Source: Ilyonectria destructans
Taxonomy: Eukaryota; Ascomycota; Sordariomycetes; Hypocreales; Nectriaceae
Assembly: GCA_020740775.1 (NCBI GenBank)
Contig: JAHEWK010000005.1
Span: 930,001 to 994,000 of the forward strand
Reading direction: 5' to 3'
Length of the DNA: 64,000 nt
Translations under genes and position numbers: made by a program
The notes under the pieces: generated by a model
The model's database searches: none
Seen by the model: only the letters and a program-made list of their open reading frames with translations
What the model was told of the DNA's origin: nothing
Shown: piece by piece, positions 47,711-60,441 of the stretch
How the letters are laid out: each line of letters begins with the position of its first letter
How positions within the stretch are numbered: position 1 is the first letter of the stretch

Positions 47711-48567
47711 CGTTATATATCCGCTGCCACAAGAAAATCCTCTCTGTTTCTCTTTGTCGTGTTGTATTCCCGTCTCATCCGACAAGTCGATCTCCAAAAT
47801 CGGTGGCGTCCTGTCAAGCGTCAGAAAACAAGCCACCATCGACGATGGAAGCGCGAGGCGGCGGCGCTATTTTAAACAAGATCGGAAGACACAAGCGAAA
47901 CCCACCGAAGTGTGGGGAACCATCGATTGACAAATGATAAGTGATAGGCAGACGTATTTCCCTGGCACTTCACTCACTTCCTCACCCCTTGTCTTCAGCT
48001 CAGTTCAGCTCTGTCTTGGCATTGACCATGACGTCGGGTATCGTTGATTCAGCAGGTTAACTCGGCAAATGGACCCATCAGGAGTGGATCATGACAGCGA
48101 CCAGAGGAACTAAAGGAGCCAGAAGAGTCTCAAGCAATCTCACAACCTGCTATCAACAAAACTTCAGACTGCCTCCGAACATTCATACCCTGGCATCAAT
48201 ATAAACTTCACTTCTTCCACATTCACTCTCGAAGCAACACAATTTCAATGTCAGGTCTTTTTTAATCTTCCTTTTCCGGCTCTCATACATGCATGCAAGG
48301 TCCCCTAGAATAGCTCCCGTCCATGACATGACGGCTTTTGCCTGTAAAACATATAAAACAATATCAAAGCAATAGGTATATCCCTCCCTCCAACGAGTTC
48401 CCACAACGCCGATTCCGTGCCGTTCCGTGCCCATCCATGCTAGTCACCTCGTATGCGAGACCATCAACGCCAATGGCCGTCTCATTATGCCGCCAAAATC
48501 TTGTCGACAAACTGTCGTCGATGCATCAATGCTGGGTAATTATCTGTTTTCTTGCTCTTATGATTCA
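47711..48567. other. Intergenic
   Basis: This lies between the Cdc4 3' end and the start of the Gln-rich gene; it holds a terminator and a promoter. No ORF with protein-like features. Confidence 0.5.
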
Positions 48568-51500
48568 TCATGCCTCTTCTTCAATCATAGCCCGAACCTC
48601 GGGCTCGTTTAACAGGATTCGCTTGCCCAGCTCCTCTGGGGGCGTACCATCACGGACTGCTCCAAAGTCGAGAATCTGTAATACACATTAGTCAACTGAT
48701 ATTGGTCACAGGGTTCACATCAAAACGTACCTCGACATATGTCAGCGAGTCTCGTTGCACAGCTGCCACGCATCTCCTCTCGTCAAACTTGACCTGCCAT
48801 ACACCACTCAGGTCGCTCAGCAGATCTTGTACGCATTCTCCCGTTCGAACATCCCACATCTTGACCGTCTTTTCACTGCCGCTAATGACTTTCCGGCCAT
48901 CATGCTGGAAGCAAGTGATGGCTCCGGTGTGTGCCATGAGTGTGTTCCTACACTTGCCATTCTCCGGGTCCCAGATGCGGAGCGTCGAATCAGCTGCTGC
49001 AGATACCAGTCGATCGTCCCGAAGATCCAGGAGACCAACAAGCAGGCTGTGTCCCTCCAGGGTGTGGAGGCAAGCTCCAGTGGCAAGATCCCAGATCTTG
49101 ACGAGTGAATCCATGGATCCAGAGATGCAGCGGTTGCGCTCGTGGTCGAGAACCACCGAGTACACCTTCTGCGAGTGCCCATGGAGCACATGGAGGGCCT
49201 CACCAGTGCTGATCCGCCAGACGCGGACCGTGCTGTCGTAAGATCCGCTGACCAGCGTGTCGCCATATGCCGAGATGGCTCGGACAGAGTGCGTATGGCC
49301 GGACAAGACTCGGATGAAGTATGGACAGTCCGACTCGTGAGCTGGGGGGCCCGTCTGGATATAGCGCCGGGAGCCCACCTCGGGAAGCCGCCAAACTCGC
49401 AGTTGGCTATCTCGGGACCCGGTAATGATGAGGGGCTTCTCCGGCTGCATAATGGCACTGCCGCTCGAGTCCTTTCCAGTCTCGGTGGGCATAAGGATCT
49501 GCAGGCAACGGACAGTACTAGTATGTCCGTAAAACACCTGTTGGCAGAGCCCTCGCTCAATATCCCAGACGCGGACGGATCGGTCAGTCGAACCAGACAC
49601 TAGCATGTTGCCCTCGTACTGGAGAGCCCAGACGCCGCCTTCGTGTCCCTCAAGCTTCTTCCGGAGCTTGCCCGTCTTGGTATCATAGATGTGAATCAGG
49701 GTGTCGTCGCTACCCGTAATGATCTTGTCCTCGTCGAATTGGAGGCACGTAATGACGTGACGAGGATGCGCCGCAAAAGCCACATGCCCAGGCTTGACCT
49801 CGCCGCTGGTCCAGCTCTGGCGGATCATGTGGTGGCGGCGGTACAGTGACTTGTAGAGATGCAGCTGGCGCAGACTGGGCAGCCCCAGGTGGGGGTCAGG
49901 AACGGCGGCGGCGGCGGCATTAGCAGCCGACAAGGGGCCTTCCGACTTGTGCTGCTTGACTTCGACCTGGGCCTTTTCATCCCGGGAAGCCGCTTCTTGG
50001 GCGCTCGCTCGGCGCTTGGATCTCTCCGATGCCGAGTATGTGTTGAGGGCCCTCTTGCGCTTCGAAGTCCGGGATTTCGGGCCCGGCTCGTTTCGGAGGG
50101 TTCGGGTGAGCTCTTGGTCGGTGGAAGTCAGGCGGCTCCGCATGCTCAAGTCTTTCTCATATCCAGTAGCCCCAACAGGATCCTGCCAGCCCCACCCCTG
50201 CACGATAGCCTTATTCAGCTCGCCAGGAGGGAGATTATAGCCGTCGCGGTCAAACAGCTCCTTCCAGCCCGTCTCGTTTCGGTCAACGATATTGCGCCAG
50301 TGCTTCGAAACTCGGGCTGCTCGGCAAAGATCGTGGTGGTTCAGATACGAAAGAACGTGGTAGCCAAGTTCGAGAGGGAGCTGTCGTAGAAAATCGCACT
50401 TGAGGGCCGGGTTCACGGCGTCAGCCACCACCCGGAGAGTGGGGCGGGGGCAACGTCGAAGGAACTGATACATCATGAAGGTTTTCATCTCAGTCTTCAT
50501 GGAATCAAACGCCTCGAGCAGTGTCTGGGTGTCCACAACAGAGGTCTGGGGATCAGTTGAGTCGGCGCGGACAAGTGCACGGGAATCGTCATGCCCTCGA
50601 GAAGCAAGAACTAGAGCCTTTGAGTCGCCATCCTCGGTAAGCTGTGACTCGTCGGCCCAGATAGCCGGATCCGTGGTGGAGGTCTGGAAGCTGGAATGGC
50701 CTTCCTCTTCCTCGTTGTCGGCAGAGTGCAGCTGGGCAGCAGCCAAGGTTGGAGATAATCTCGGACTAGGAAGACTGGCATCCTGGGCAGTGACAACGTC
50801 AACGGTGGGCCTGGGGTGGAAGGACCGCAGAGCCTGTGTTAGGGAGCCATCAGGGTCAGCAAACGGCTCAGCGTCGGCATCGGTAATGGGCGGGGTGGCA
50901 ACGTTGCTGCTAAAGACAGTATGGGAGTCGCTGTCGACGGGGCTGCTCGTTTCATAGTGAGGAGCAGTCTGCATGGAGGAAGAGGGCTCGGGGGATTGGT
51001 TCAAGCGGTCGAGGTGCAGGCGGCGAGAGGAGCGTTCGGCGGGTACGAGGACAACTTCAGATGTGTCTGGCGTAGCGAGAAAGCCAGACGATGCCCTCGT
51101 TGATCTCTCGCCAGGATCGCGGCGACTGCTGCTTCCATGTGCAAGAGATCGACGGAGCTTATCCGATACTGCGTTTAGTTGGGCGGTTCGGACTGGCCGC
51201 CGGGAAGGGTTTGATGTAGGTGCGGCAGAGTCAGGAGACTCGGCCGGGCTTGTTCGAGTTTGCCGGGTACGGCGAGGGTAGGCCTCGGATGGGGATCGGG
51301 ATGGCTGTCGGGGTATCCTGTTAAGGGTGGGGGTATCTTGGGGAGACTCGCTCTTGACGCCGGGGGTGCAACTGTCCCTGGCTGGCCGTTTGCTCTATGT
51401 ATTGTTAGTGTCACAGTTGCTGAATGTCACAGGCACCATCGGTGACCGGATATGGGGAGATAACTTACTAGTTCGTTTGTTGAGGGAACATATTGGTCTT

Positions 51501-51819
51501 GCTCCTCTTCGTCCATATTCCGGGAGTCCGGGAGGTTGTATGAGAACTGAATCAGCTCGGGGGGTGTGGGCTTCATGGCGAGGGGGTATTCCTTGGTGTC
51601 GAGGTTCTCGAGGGGGATGGGATCGCGAACGAAGACGTGTGGGAACTTGCGAGTGAGGCGGGTGGTTGTAGTAACAGTCTTGGTCTCGACACACTCGCTG
51701 ACCTCTAGTTGGAAGCGGCGTGCGCGGCTCTGGGAGCCCTCTGAGATGTTGACGGAGACGGTCTGGGAAGCCTTGGGATGTCGAGGCTCGAGAGCCTGGC
51801 TAGTCGGCGAAGGGGTCAT
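48568..51819 (-). CDS. cdc4: Cdc4-type F-box/WD40 substrate receptor of the SCF ubiquitin ligase
   Basis: Three exons (51819-51469, 51394-48731, 48675-48568; introns of 74 and 55 bp) give 1040 residues. Residues 1-240 carry a conserved lead (TKTVTTTTRLTRKFPHVFVR, then LDTKEYPLAMKPTPPEL). The F-box is at about 450-490 (FLRQLPLELGYHVLSYLNHH), and the WD40 propeller at about 650-1005 has blades such as CLQFDEDKIITGSDDTLIHI, VSGSTDRSVRVWDI and VSGSYDSTVRVWRI. The short last exon supplies the ILDFG ending typical of Cdc4. Cdc4 recruits phosphorylated cell-cycle and stress regulators to Skp1-Cullin-F-box ligase in the nucleus. The F-box lies further from the N-terminus than in yeast, usual for filamentous fungi. 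Without the 3' intron the protein would end in a spurious tail. Confidence 0.92.
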
Positions 51820-54800
51820 GGCTCTCGTACTCGTGGCTGGCACGAGGAGCAGACTCGTCTTATGCGAGGTGGATGTTGAATGCCGTCCAATATTGTCGAG
51901 AAGGGAGGAGCGGAAACGGGGGTGGGTGTCGGTTGAAGGCCCTGTTGTTTGCGTAGGCAGGTGATGCAGTCCCGTCGAGGGCTGTGTGCCTGTACCTGAT
52001 GACGTCGGGGTGTAAAAGGCGTCGTTGAACCAACGCGGTCGTCTCACGCGAGGGTCGAGTCGACGTGGGTGGAGGGCGGCTCAAAATCACGGCCAAGGAG
52101 ACGAGGCTGACGGGGACGAGGAAGGCTCTCGATCTCGGGAGTGAGATGCGAGACGATCGAGTGGAGACGCGGCTGTGATGAAGGAGAGAGAAGGTTGGAG
52201 ATGGAGAGAGGAGAGGAGCAACCACAAAGGGCGTCCCAGGTGGACAGGGACCACGCGAGGATGGGGTTGCCGGAACCGATCGAGAGAGGCAAGGCGTTGT
52301 TGGATGCAAGCGTGACGCTGAGACGGCGGCCGGGCCGAGGAGAAGGCAAAGGAAAAAAGGAAGGCAGGGGGCCAGGCAGAGTTCGAGAATGCGCGGTCAA
52401 AGCAAGAAGGAAGGACTCGATGGTTTGAAGATACGATGATGAAGGTGTCGAGGAAGGTTGGGTTGGTGGACCGCCGAGTCCGAACTCGCGCTGTCTCGAT
52501 TTTCGGACGGGGTGCGTGAGGAGCGGGTGTGGAGGCGGAGGGCGGAGGGCGGATGGCGGATGCGGAAGTGGATGATGGGATGGGATGGGATGTGACGAGA
52601 GACGACGACGGGCGGCGGCTCGTGGGCTGTGGGCTGTACCTTCCCAGGCTTCTGTGGGCTGTGGGCTGTGGGTTGTGGCACTCTAGGCCACGCTACCAGG
52701 TACGTTGGTACCGCTGCCAACTGCCTTTTGGCTTTGGGGCGGCGCGGTGGACACGCCTTCCTCCTTGTTGGTTGTTGGTTGGTGGCGCTTGCACTTGCGC
52801 TGGAACATGGCTGGGGCAGTGGACTGGGCCTTGGGGCAAGGGAAGGAGGTACCCAGGCACCGGGCGAGTCGGCGCTGATTGGCCAGAGGCGCTCTATTCC
52901 CCGACGTCCATTGGCCCCCCAGACAATGTGGCGTCCAAGGTACCTGCCCTTCCTTTCCTTCCTTTCTCTCGGCCCTGCCGTGCGTTGCGCCGCACATTGT
53001 CACTGTCAACTCGGCCGGCACATTGAGGTCTCTGTTGGGGAAGGACTTGGAAGTCTCACGCTGACGCTGACGCCGACCTGGGGAAGGCGGGTACGTACCT
53101 TGACAATGGTACTGCACTTTTTCCCTGCCTTGGCTGCCTTTTCCTGCACTGCACGGCCGTCTCTCGGTCTGCTGCCTCTCGCCACAAGTCACAAGTCACG
53201 AGCGGGGAGAAGCATGAGAGCGGTTGGCGGACCCGGGTTGAAAGTTACCAAACCCCGGGGACAACTGTCACTTGTCTCCTGTCTCCGTCTCCGGTCTCCT
53301 TGCAGTACCACATGTTGTTTTTCCTTTTTCCTTCCTTCCCTTCGTCTTGCCGTTTGGCTGTCGTCTCCGGATATATCCGCAGAGGACCGTACGTCTTTTC
53401 TCATGGCGATCCTTGGAATGCACCTAGCATAATGGTCGTCTGGTCCGTCACCCTCTTCGCCATCTACTAGGGCCTGATTACGTACCAACACCTGTAAGAA
53501 GGAAAAAATCGAAAAGTCTCTTTAGTGGTGGTTCGGGAGCAAGTGCCTCGTCCCGACCGGGCCTCTCCCTCCACTCCACTCTTTCCCATTCTTTCTCTTG
53601 ACTCGTTCAGCGGCTTACAGTGCGTGCATAGAGTCGGCTTCACGGCACGTGATGGGTTGGTTTGAAGGGGATGCTGATGGCGGTGGTGCGTGTGGAAAGA
53701 ACCCATGATGAGGTTGATTCCATGACGAGACATGATTGCGGCGTAGACGTGGTTGACCGCTCGGCATCGCAGGCGACGAGAGCCGGCGGTGATAACCAAC
53801 AGCCCATGATCATGATGCCCGTCGGATGCTCTTTGAAGCTCATGATCAACCCATGCCATTGCCACTCCTCAACCCAGGTGACAAAGTCTAGCTCCAGGCT
53901 GGAGCGTGCACGCCCTCTATCAATCAACCACGTTTGGTGCATCCATCGATTATTCCCGTCGCCCGCCTTCAAAGCCCGCCTTCAGAGCCCGCCTTAGAAG
54001 CCAGCCTTGAAAACCCCACCCGCCTTGGAGCCCTCCCATGAGACGTTGCGTTGCATCTGCACCTCTCTCTCCCCACTTCTGACGGCCTTTTGTCATTCTG
54101 TCCCCTGCAAGAGCTGGTGCATTCCTAGAGACCGTCGGCGTCTCGCCTCTTTTGTTCCCTCCGCATGTTCTTTCGGTCTTCTGGCTTGGCAACTTCTCCT
54201 CCCCTTCCCCCCACCTTCGCCCCGACCCGGCCTCCAGTTGGTGGTTTGCCGTGTTGCGAATAACGGGTTGCCGATTGGCCCCCACCTCCCGCCAGTGACA
54301 TGTACCGCAATCCGCTGTCATGGGTACTTTGTTACGGGCGAGCATCCAACAGGTTCATGAATAGCAGATAATCAGTCAACAATGGAGCAGTCGAGTCCTC
54401 CTCCAACCATCCGATCCACAATCGCCAGGTCCAAATCCCCGGTACAAGCGATCCAACTCCGGCCAGTCCCTCCCCAAAGGCCGCGGGGCACGTTCCCGGC
54501 CCGGCTCGGCTGAAGCCAAAGATAGGCCATGCCGCGCCTGCAAAAAGAATGGCTTCACGGAGACATTGCAGACCCAGGGCGGTTCCAGGCTGCCCCCGGT
54601 CTTAAGGCCACGCCTCGGCTGCGGCCGATCGAATCAGGGCCTCGCCCGACGAGACCCAACTCTAACCAACGGCACTCGCCACATGGGATTGGGGGCCGTC
54701 ACCTTCGCAGGCTCGTGGCGTGCATGCGGCGCCCATTCCACCCAAAAAGCCATCCGACACGTGAGGAATCTAAGACCTGGGTCAGCCGCAAGCCATCAGT

Positions 54801-55295
54801 CAGCGCTGCAGAAGATAGGAGAACGGTCTCACCGGCCCGCGCCATCCGTGGGTTCCAGGCCTCTATTCAGGATTCAGCCTTGGCCGGGCGATCGACGGTA
54901 CCTGACTCGGCTGAGTTTCATTTTAGATGTGAACCTTTGTCATGATTCCAGTCGCTCGGGTTCCTTCACCTGTTCTGGAGCGATCGACACGGATTTTCAC
55001 ACATTCGGTATGCCTGTCCAAAGCCTTGTCCCAGGCATCTGGGTCAGCCCGCAGCCAGTTTCGCGGGGCTGAGCAAGGCAGGATACGAGAAGTGGTAGAT
55101 GACAACATCATCAAGACATTATGTCAATTAAGTATATGCGTCATCCTACCCAATCATATCGTGCATGGTATCTAAATGCCCTATTCCCATATCCTAAATC
55201 ATAGGCCCACAGACTCCAAGTCTTGTGCTTTCTCCATTTTATAAGATCCGTATATCTTCCATGTACACCATCTATAAGCCACCAGGGTATTCGCC
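51820..55295. other. Intergenic, probably includes a long Cdc4 leader
   Basis: 3.5 kb. The 0.6 kb upstream of the Cdc4 ATG is open in frame to a GTG at 52047 and CT-rich on the minus strand, suggesting a long 5' leader. It contains GTGGGCTGTGGGCTGT tandem motifs at 52621-52678 and the 13-bp repeat listed separately. The ORFs at 52.6-53.4 kb (267 codons) and 54.5-55.1 kb overlap in several frames and have no domains. Confidence 0.45.
53962..54013. repeat. 13-bp direct repeat, four units
   Basis: Four consecutive 13-bp units (CCCGCCTTCAAAG, CCCGCCTTCAGAG, CCCGCCTTAGAAG, CCAGCCTTGAAAA) lie in intergenic DNA, followed by further CGCCTTGGAG-like sequence. Confidence 0.75.
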
Positions 55296-57502
55296 TCAGG
55301 CAATGTAGACCGGCATTCGACTCCCCAACAATTCACTCTTGCTCACTTGTACATCTAGTTTGTGAAAGTCATGCAACATCAGCCAGCATATCATCCGGAA
55401 CACCAACGTGCACCACACGTCGTCGTGCGAGACCTCCTCTCTGCTAAGGGACACCTCCACCGGCGGCTCCGGTTCGTCCTTGGGGTCAATGCCCGAGTCG
55501 GCGTCCTCGTTTAGAGATCCATTCATACCAGACCGGACAGATGGTGCTGCGAGTGTTCCGTTTTCCGGCCCATTTGACGGAAGCGACGGCATTGGTGCGT
55601 TCGTGGTATGAGCACCTTCCCGGATGCTGCTCGCCTGTGTCCGGCCGGTCCCCGCCCTCCGGAAGCCGTAGCCGGGTGGCGCCCCGACGATGCTCGCACG
55701 CCGGTCCGTCGAGCTTGTTGCATAAGGGACCACCTTTCGCCGGACCACTTCAAAGTAAACCTCCATGAACTTGTGCTGTCGGTCATCAGGACTAGCCGCA
55801 TCCATATCTTCAAACTTGGGTGGCGGTGGTCGTGGTACTCCGTCAGGGAAACGGGAGGCCACTGGTGATGAGGGCGCCCAGTCTGCAGAAAGAGATTGGT
55901 TGTCGGTGTTTCGGTCATCACGATCATTGAGCAGCCGCAAGACTTCCTGCAAGTGAGATCGTAGGACGTCCAGTACCATCTGCCGCCGGAACCCCTGTCT
56001 GTCGCCCTCCGCGTTTCCAAAGCTACGTCTAGGGCCTGAAGTGGTTGGGGGAATGGGAACGCTCTGCGATCCTCGAGTCTTGCCCGTTAGAATCTCGTCG
56101 CAATCATTAATGGCTGCATGAAGGGCCTTGAGGAACCGCAGCTGCTCGGCAATGTCCTGAATCATCTGGTGGGTTAGGATCTCGCGAATGTGGTAGTTGA
56201 TCTTTCTCAGGATAGCGACGTTTCGCGTCACCCCCGGGAGGGTTGTCTGGACAAGCTGTTCGTACGACTCCAACATTTTGACGAGGGAGAGCGAGCGTTT
56301 GTCCCAGCCGTCAGGCGTCGGGTTCGGGATGTATGTGAAGATGCTGTCTTCAATGTGGAAACTTTGGCTGAGCATGCCGAGAACCTCAAATGACACTGCA
56401 ACTAGTTAGTCATGGACTTGATGTGTGGTTGACTTGAGAGATGTGGGTTACCTGGGAATAAGTGGGAGGTTTGCTTGTCCGGGTCAGTAAAGCAGCGGAC
56501 TGCATTCTTGTTGCATCCAATCAGAACAAGAGACTCGGAAATATCACTGCTGCTGGCCATTTTCAGTGTGCCGATGTTCTGTTCATAGTCTTCCAGGAAC
56601 CCAAGACGTCGATAATCGAACGTCTCTCGGTAGATGGTGGGGACGTGGCCGAAGCAAAGCTCCTTGATCTCATCAACGGGGATGACACGCTTGCGTTCAA
56701 AAAGACACTTTCCATAGACGCGGAAAGAAAACATCAGGCCAAGGTCGGTGACCCTCTCGCCAAGCAGCATGAAGCCGTTGCCTTCAGCACGGTAGCGGTC
56801 ATGTGTACGGTTGAACTCCTTCCAGTAGACACCCAGCGCAGCCATCATCTCGATCAGATGGCACATTGTGGTAGTAGCAAAGGGTCGGCCGATGGCAGGC
56901 GGCATAGTGTCCCAGCTCTTGCGCATGCGCTGGAGAGCAACGGTGAAAGTGTGATTCTCATAAAGAGGTGGAGGATCCGAGGGGAGGCCGTACTCCTGGG
57001 ACCGGCTGCCTGGCGGACCCAGGCGCTGGTATTGGTGCTTTTGCCAGTCCCAAGAATCCTTCTCCATGCGCTGGACGGCAGAGAGGAGCATAGTCCACGA
57101 GGCACGCTCATTGTCCGTAGTATGAATCTGCTCCTTGTGTGATCGCTTAGAAAAGTCCTTCGGCCCAACCTGATCGACGCTGAGTTCAGACCAGGTGTTT
57201 TCGAGGCTCTCCTTGGTTCCGTCAAGGAAGTATATAGGCTGGTCACGGACGGGACCGCGCGTGTTTGTCGGGGGCGAGACGAAGATGACGGGGACGTGGA
57301 ACTCGACCTCGAATCGGAGCTCGTCCCAGGAGAAGCGACGAGTCTTGGTATCCGCCCAGCGACCCATGACTTTCGGGTTGCACTGGGAATAGCCGGCAGC
57401 AGAAGCATAGTATTGCTGCATTACTTGCATGAAGGTTGCGGCCAGAGCGACGAGAGAGATGACGAGGGCCACGAGGGCCACGACGACCTCTGTATTGGCC
57501 AT
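55296..57502 (-). CDS. Modin-like fungal membrane protein
   Basis: Two exons (57502-56452 and 56395-55296; 56-bp intron) join in phase to 716 residues. An N-terminal transmembrane helix covers about residues 5-24 (VVVALVALVISLVALAATFM). It is followed by a conserved fungal region with Trp/Arg-rich motifs (NPKVMGRWADTKTRRFSWDE, then IGRPFATTTMCHLIEMMAAL). The second half is helical up to about residue 470, then low-complexity (Ser/Pro/Gly) with the acidic EDADSGIDPKDEPEPPVEVS, and ends in a hydrophobic segment (VFRMICWLMLHDFHKL). I recognise it as the family often labelled modin in filamentous fungi; biochemical function is not known to me. The start Met at 57502 directly precedes the TM helix. 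Confidence 0.82.
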
Positions 57503-58988
57503 GATGTCGGATGCGCAGCGGATGCGCAGCAGATGCGATAGGGATCGTGGTTCGGGGAGTATTGTGTACAGCGTCGGTTAGGGAGACGGTAGCGAGGTCG
57601 GTAGAGGGTATAGAACTGAATAGAGAGATTGTTCGAGAGCGGATGGGTGGAATTGGGTCGCGGATGGTTCGAAATGGCACGATTAAGCCCTAGCAACGAG
57701 CGACGAGGAGAGCGACGAGGAGCGACGAAGAACGAAGAGCAATGCGATTAAGGCTGGAGAAGCGCGAGGGAATCGGTAAACAGGCTACAAATCAGGCTTC
57801 ATGGCAAAGGAGGGGGGTCAGACATTTCGAACAGTGCGCCATCCATCAGAAAGGCGGACGACACAGGTACATGTATGTCGAAGGGGGCAAGTTGACGACG
57901 CAGAAGCTGGACGCCTCGTAGTTTCACGCAGAGCGACAAGGCTAGGGACGGGTTGCGCGACTGGCCGAGCAGGGGCCCGTTAAGCGTACAGTGGGCCACC
58001 CGCTGTGGATGTACCGGTAGGGGCCCAATCAGCGCTATGCGGAGCGGGAAATTGGGGGCGGTTTGTGAGACCTGCTGCAGCAAAGTGGCGGTTTGTGGGT
58101 AGAGCGAACTGGCGATGGGTCTGGGATGAGGTTGATTTTCTCCCGTGGCACATGATTCCGCGGAAATTATGCGTCGCTCCTTGAAGCCCATGGCCTACAG
58201 CTGAGAAGGCCGTCAGCGCGAAGCATTTAGAGTATTGTCGGGATGACGTCGCTGCTACGTTCCTCACGCGGCTCAGACGCGGGGTTGGTCCAGTTGTCCA
58301 ATTCCAATGGTTCAGTTCAGCAGTGAAGATGCACCGATGCCTTATTTTAGCGCCGCCGCTAAAACGGATGCGAGCAGCCCAAGCCACGGCGCTATTACCC
58401 TCCGTTCGAGACGTCGACAAGGAGGTATTCCCAGCTTCACGAGAGAAGAGAGGAGAGAGGAGAGGGGAGAGGAACGCCGCCCACGTCAATATATTAAAAA
58501 TAAAGTTGACATACCTAGATACCTTACGTCCATTCTGAAAGAGTATTGCTATTCGCACATATAACTATATTCTTAATCCTACTAATAATTATATATTATC
58601 CTCCTAAAGTTTAAAAGATAATTTTTCTAAAGACTAACTTAATATTTAGGATTTATTTTTTATATAATAATATTTTATTATATTTATTATATCTAATTTA
58701 ATAAGAAAGATAGACTTTTAGTACTACTTTTGACTGCCTTATACATACTTAAGTTGTGACGAATCAATGGACTTGTGGTAAATGATCCAACCATGCTACT
58801 CGTCATATGAGCCTACCCTAGAACATATCACAAGATCAAGTAATAAATGTTGCTACCCACTAGTTGCACACATTTTATGCGATTAGTCTACTCTACCTAA
58901 GTTAGTTTGTCCTGCAACGCCTCTTGTGACATGTCGCAAAGCTCGTGCGTCGCAATCATCTAAAACCTGTCTTACACCCTCCCCCAAT
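57503..58988. other. Intergenic with AT-rich island
   Basis: 1.5 kb. The first half is ordinary GC-rich DNA with short ORFs in all frames. The second half holds the AT-rich block listed separately. No gene supported. Confidence 0.5.
58561..58720. other. AT-rich, RIP-like island
   Basis: By my count this 160-bp block has about 22 G or C (14%), against roughly half in the flanks, with no CpG and many TpA. Sharp AT islands without coding capacity are typical of repeat-induced point mutation on old transposon copies. No transposon protein or terminal repeat is left to name one. Confidence 0.6.
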
Positions 58989-59989
58989 CTACAGCTTGTC
59001 TTTCCTTGAGTAATTCCTCTCGACATCAACAGCCAGCGCAACATGGTTACTCAACGCCACGACCTCCCCATTGCAATCGAACACAATCACTTCGGCGTCG
59101 TACCGTCCATTCTTCAACACCTTGGCCGCCACCCGCATCCGCAGCCATTCCTCTCCTCCCACCGGGAGCGCCTTCTTGACGTCGAGACTCATCGTCACCG
59201 TCGGGTACCAAAACTTCTTGTCAAACGCAAAGCCCCCCTCGGGGATGGCTGATTCTGGACCCGATGGTCGAAACGTTTCCACGAGTAGAGGCGGCCCGGC
59301 ATCCGATAAATACCCTAGCGCGGCATTTGTGAAGCCCTCGGCGTTGGCCATCCGAACCCAGAAGTCGTAAGTGGCTGGGCGAAATGTGCAGCCTTTGGGA
59401 GCGTAGAATTCAAGATTGTTGAGAATTGGGACGTAATCCATAATCGCCATGTGCAACCGCTCCCAATTGGCGTCACTGCCCTTGTCTAGCTGCTCCAAAT
59501 TGACCGGCGGAGGCGGATCCTTGACATCGAATCCTGTTGAGAACGTGATGCCGTTCTCGCCCGCGAGCAGCGAGTTCGTAATGTAAGCCACCGCTCGCTT
59601 CTTGGACTGTGGTGACACCCACGGGCTCTGTGGCAGAAGCCCGCCTTGGTACAGTGTGACGTGGATGACAGATACTCCTCGCCCCGGCTTGGTGTTCTCT
59701 ACCACGAGGATCGCGGGCCCTTCTTGCGTCGCATTGAGAAACTGCCAGTGGGCCGCGATGGGGTCGGGTTGGTTGCGTGGACTCAGGTATGCGCTTGCGA
59801 CACGGAGGAAAATGGATGCGACGTAACCGCCATTGGGGACTATCCGCCACGATCAGCTGGGAACACGAATGGGCCCCGGGCTTGGGTACCTGTTCCAACG
59901 CAGAATGCCTTGGTCAGATTGGCGGCGAACGTCGTATCATCAAGTTTTGAGACTTGGGAGTCCTTGTCGAATGACGGGGCTTCCTTCAT
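58989..59989 (-). CDS. Thioesterase-superfamily (double hotdog-like) protein
   Basis: Two exons (59989-59890, 59839-58989; 50-bp intron) give 316 residues. The N-terminus (FDKDSQVSKL, then ANLTKAFCVGTVPNGGYVAS across the intron) and the block HWQFLNATQEGPAILVVENT match fungal acyl-CoA-thioesterase-like proteins of the TesB/4HBT_3 type. PNGGY is the family's hallmark turn. The C-terminal half (FWVRMANAEG, LLVETFRPSG, MSLDVKKALP, DAEVIVFDCNGEVVALSNHV) is the second hotdog. The reaction is probably hydrolysis of an acyl-CoA, but in fungi these proteins also occur near specialised-metabolite genes. No targeting signal is seen. The start ATG is the first that precedes the conserved region. Confidence 0.86.
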
Positions 59990-60441
59990 CCTGCAGGTCA
60001 GCAAAGAGGCGTCCAATGTACCTAAAAATCTGACTCTCGTGCTGACTTGTGTAACGAGATTGAACAAAACCTAAATCTAGGTAGATGGCGATGCCAGCTC
60101 GTCTGATTGTACGGGTACAGATCCCCAGAGTCCTCGGTACTTCAGCCGAGGTAACCCCTCAACGGGAACAGCCCGTGATATCGCCAACGGTGCACCTGCT
60201 AGCAAGGGTGTGTGACATGACCCAGATCTGATCGACCATGGCTTCTTTGGGGGGTTCTAAAATAAGACTAACGACATAAATGTAGTGTAAGAAAAAAAAG
60301 TGTATGATTAGTTCAAAGTGGTTTCAACAATAATAACAGGCCAAGAAATGGCAACAAGAGTAAGCTCGCTAGCTTATTTATAAATATCCAACACTTTTTA
60401 AACGAGGCAGTAATAATGTAATTTCCCGGGATAGTCTCCTC
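59990..60441. other. Intergenic
   Basis: 452 bp between two co-oriented genes; AT-rich from 60.25 kb onwards (3' flank of the N-acetyltransferase). No gene. Confidence 0.55.

Noticed and set aside
52629..53432. 267-codon + strand frame upstream of Cdc4
   Set aside because: Overlapped by several other open frames, low-complexity Gly/Trp/Leu composition, no motif.
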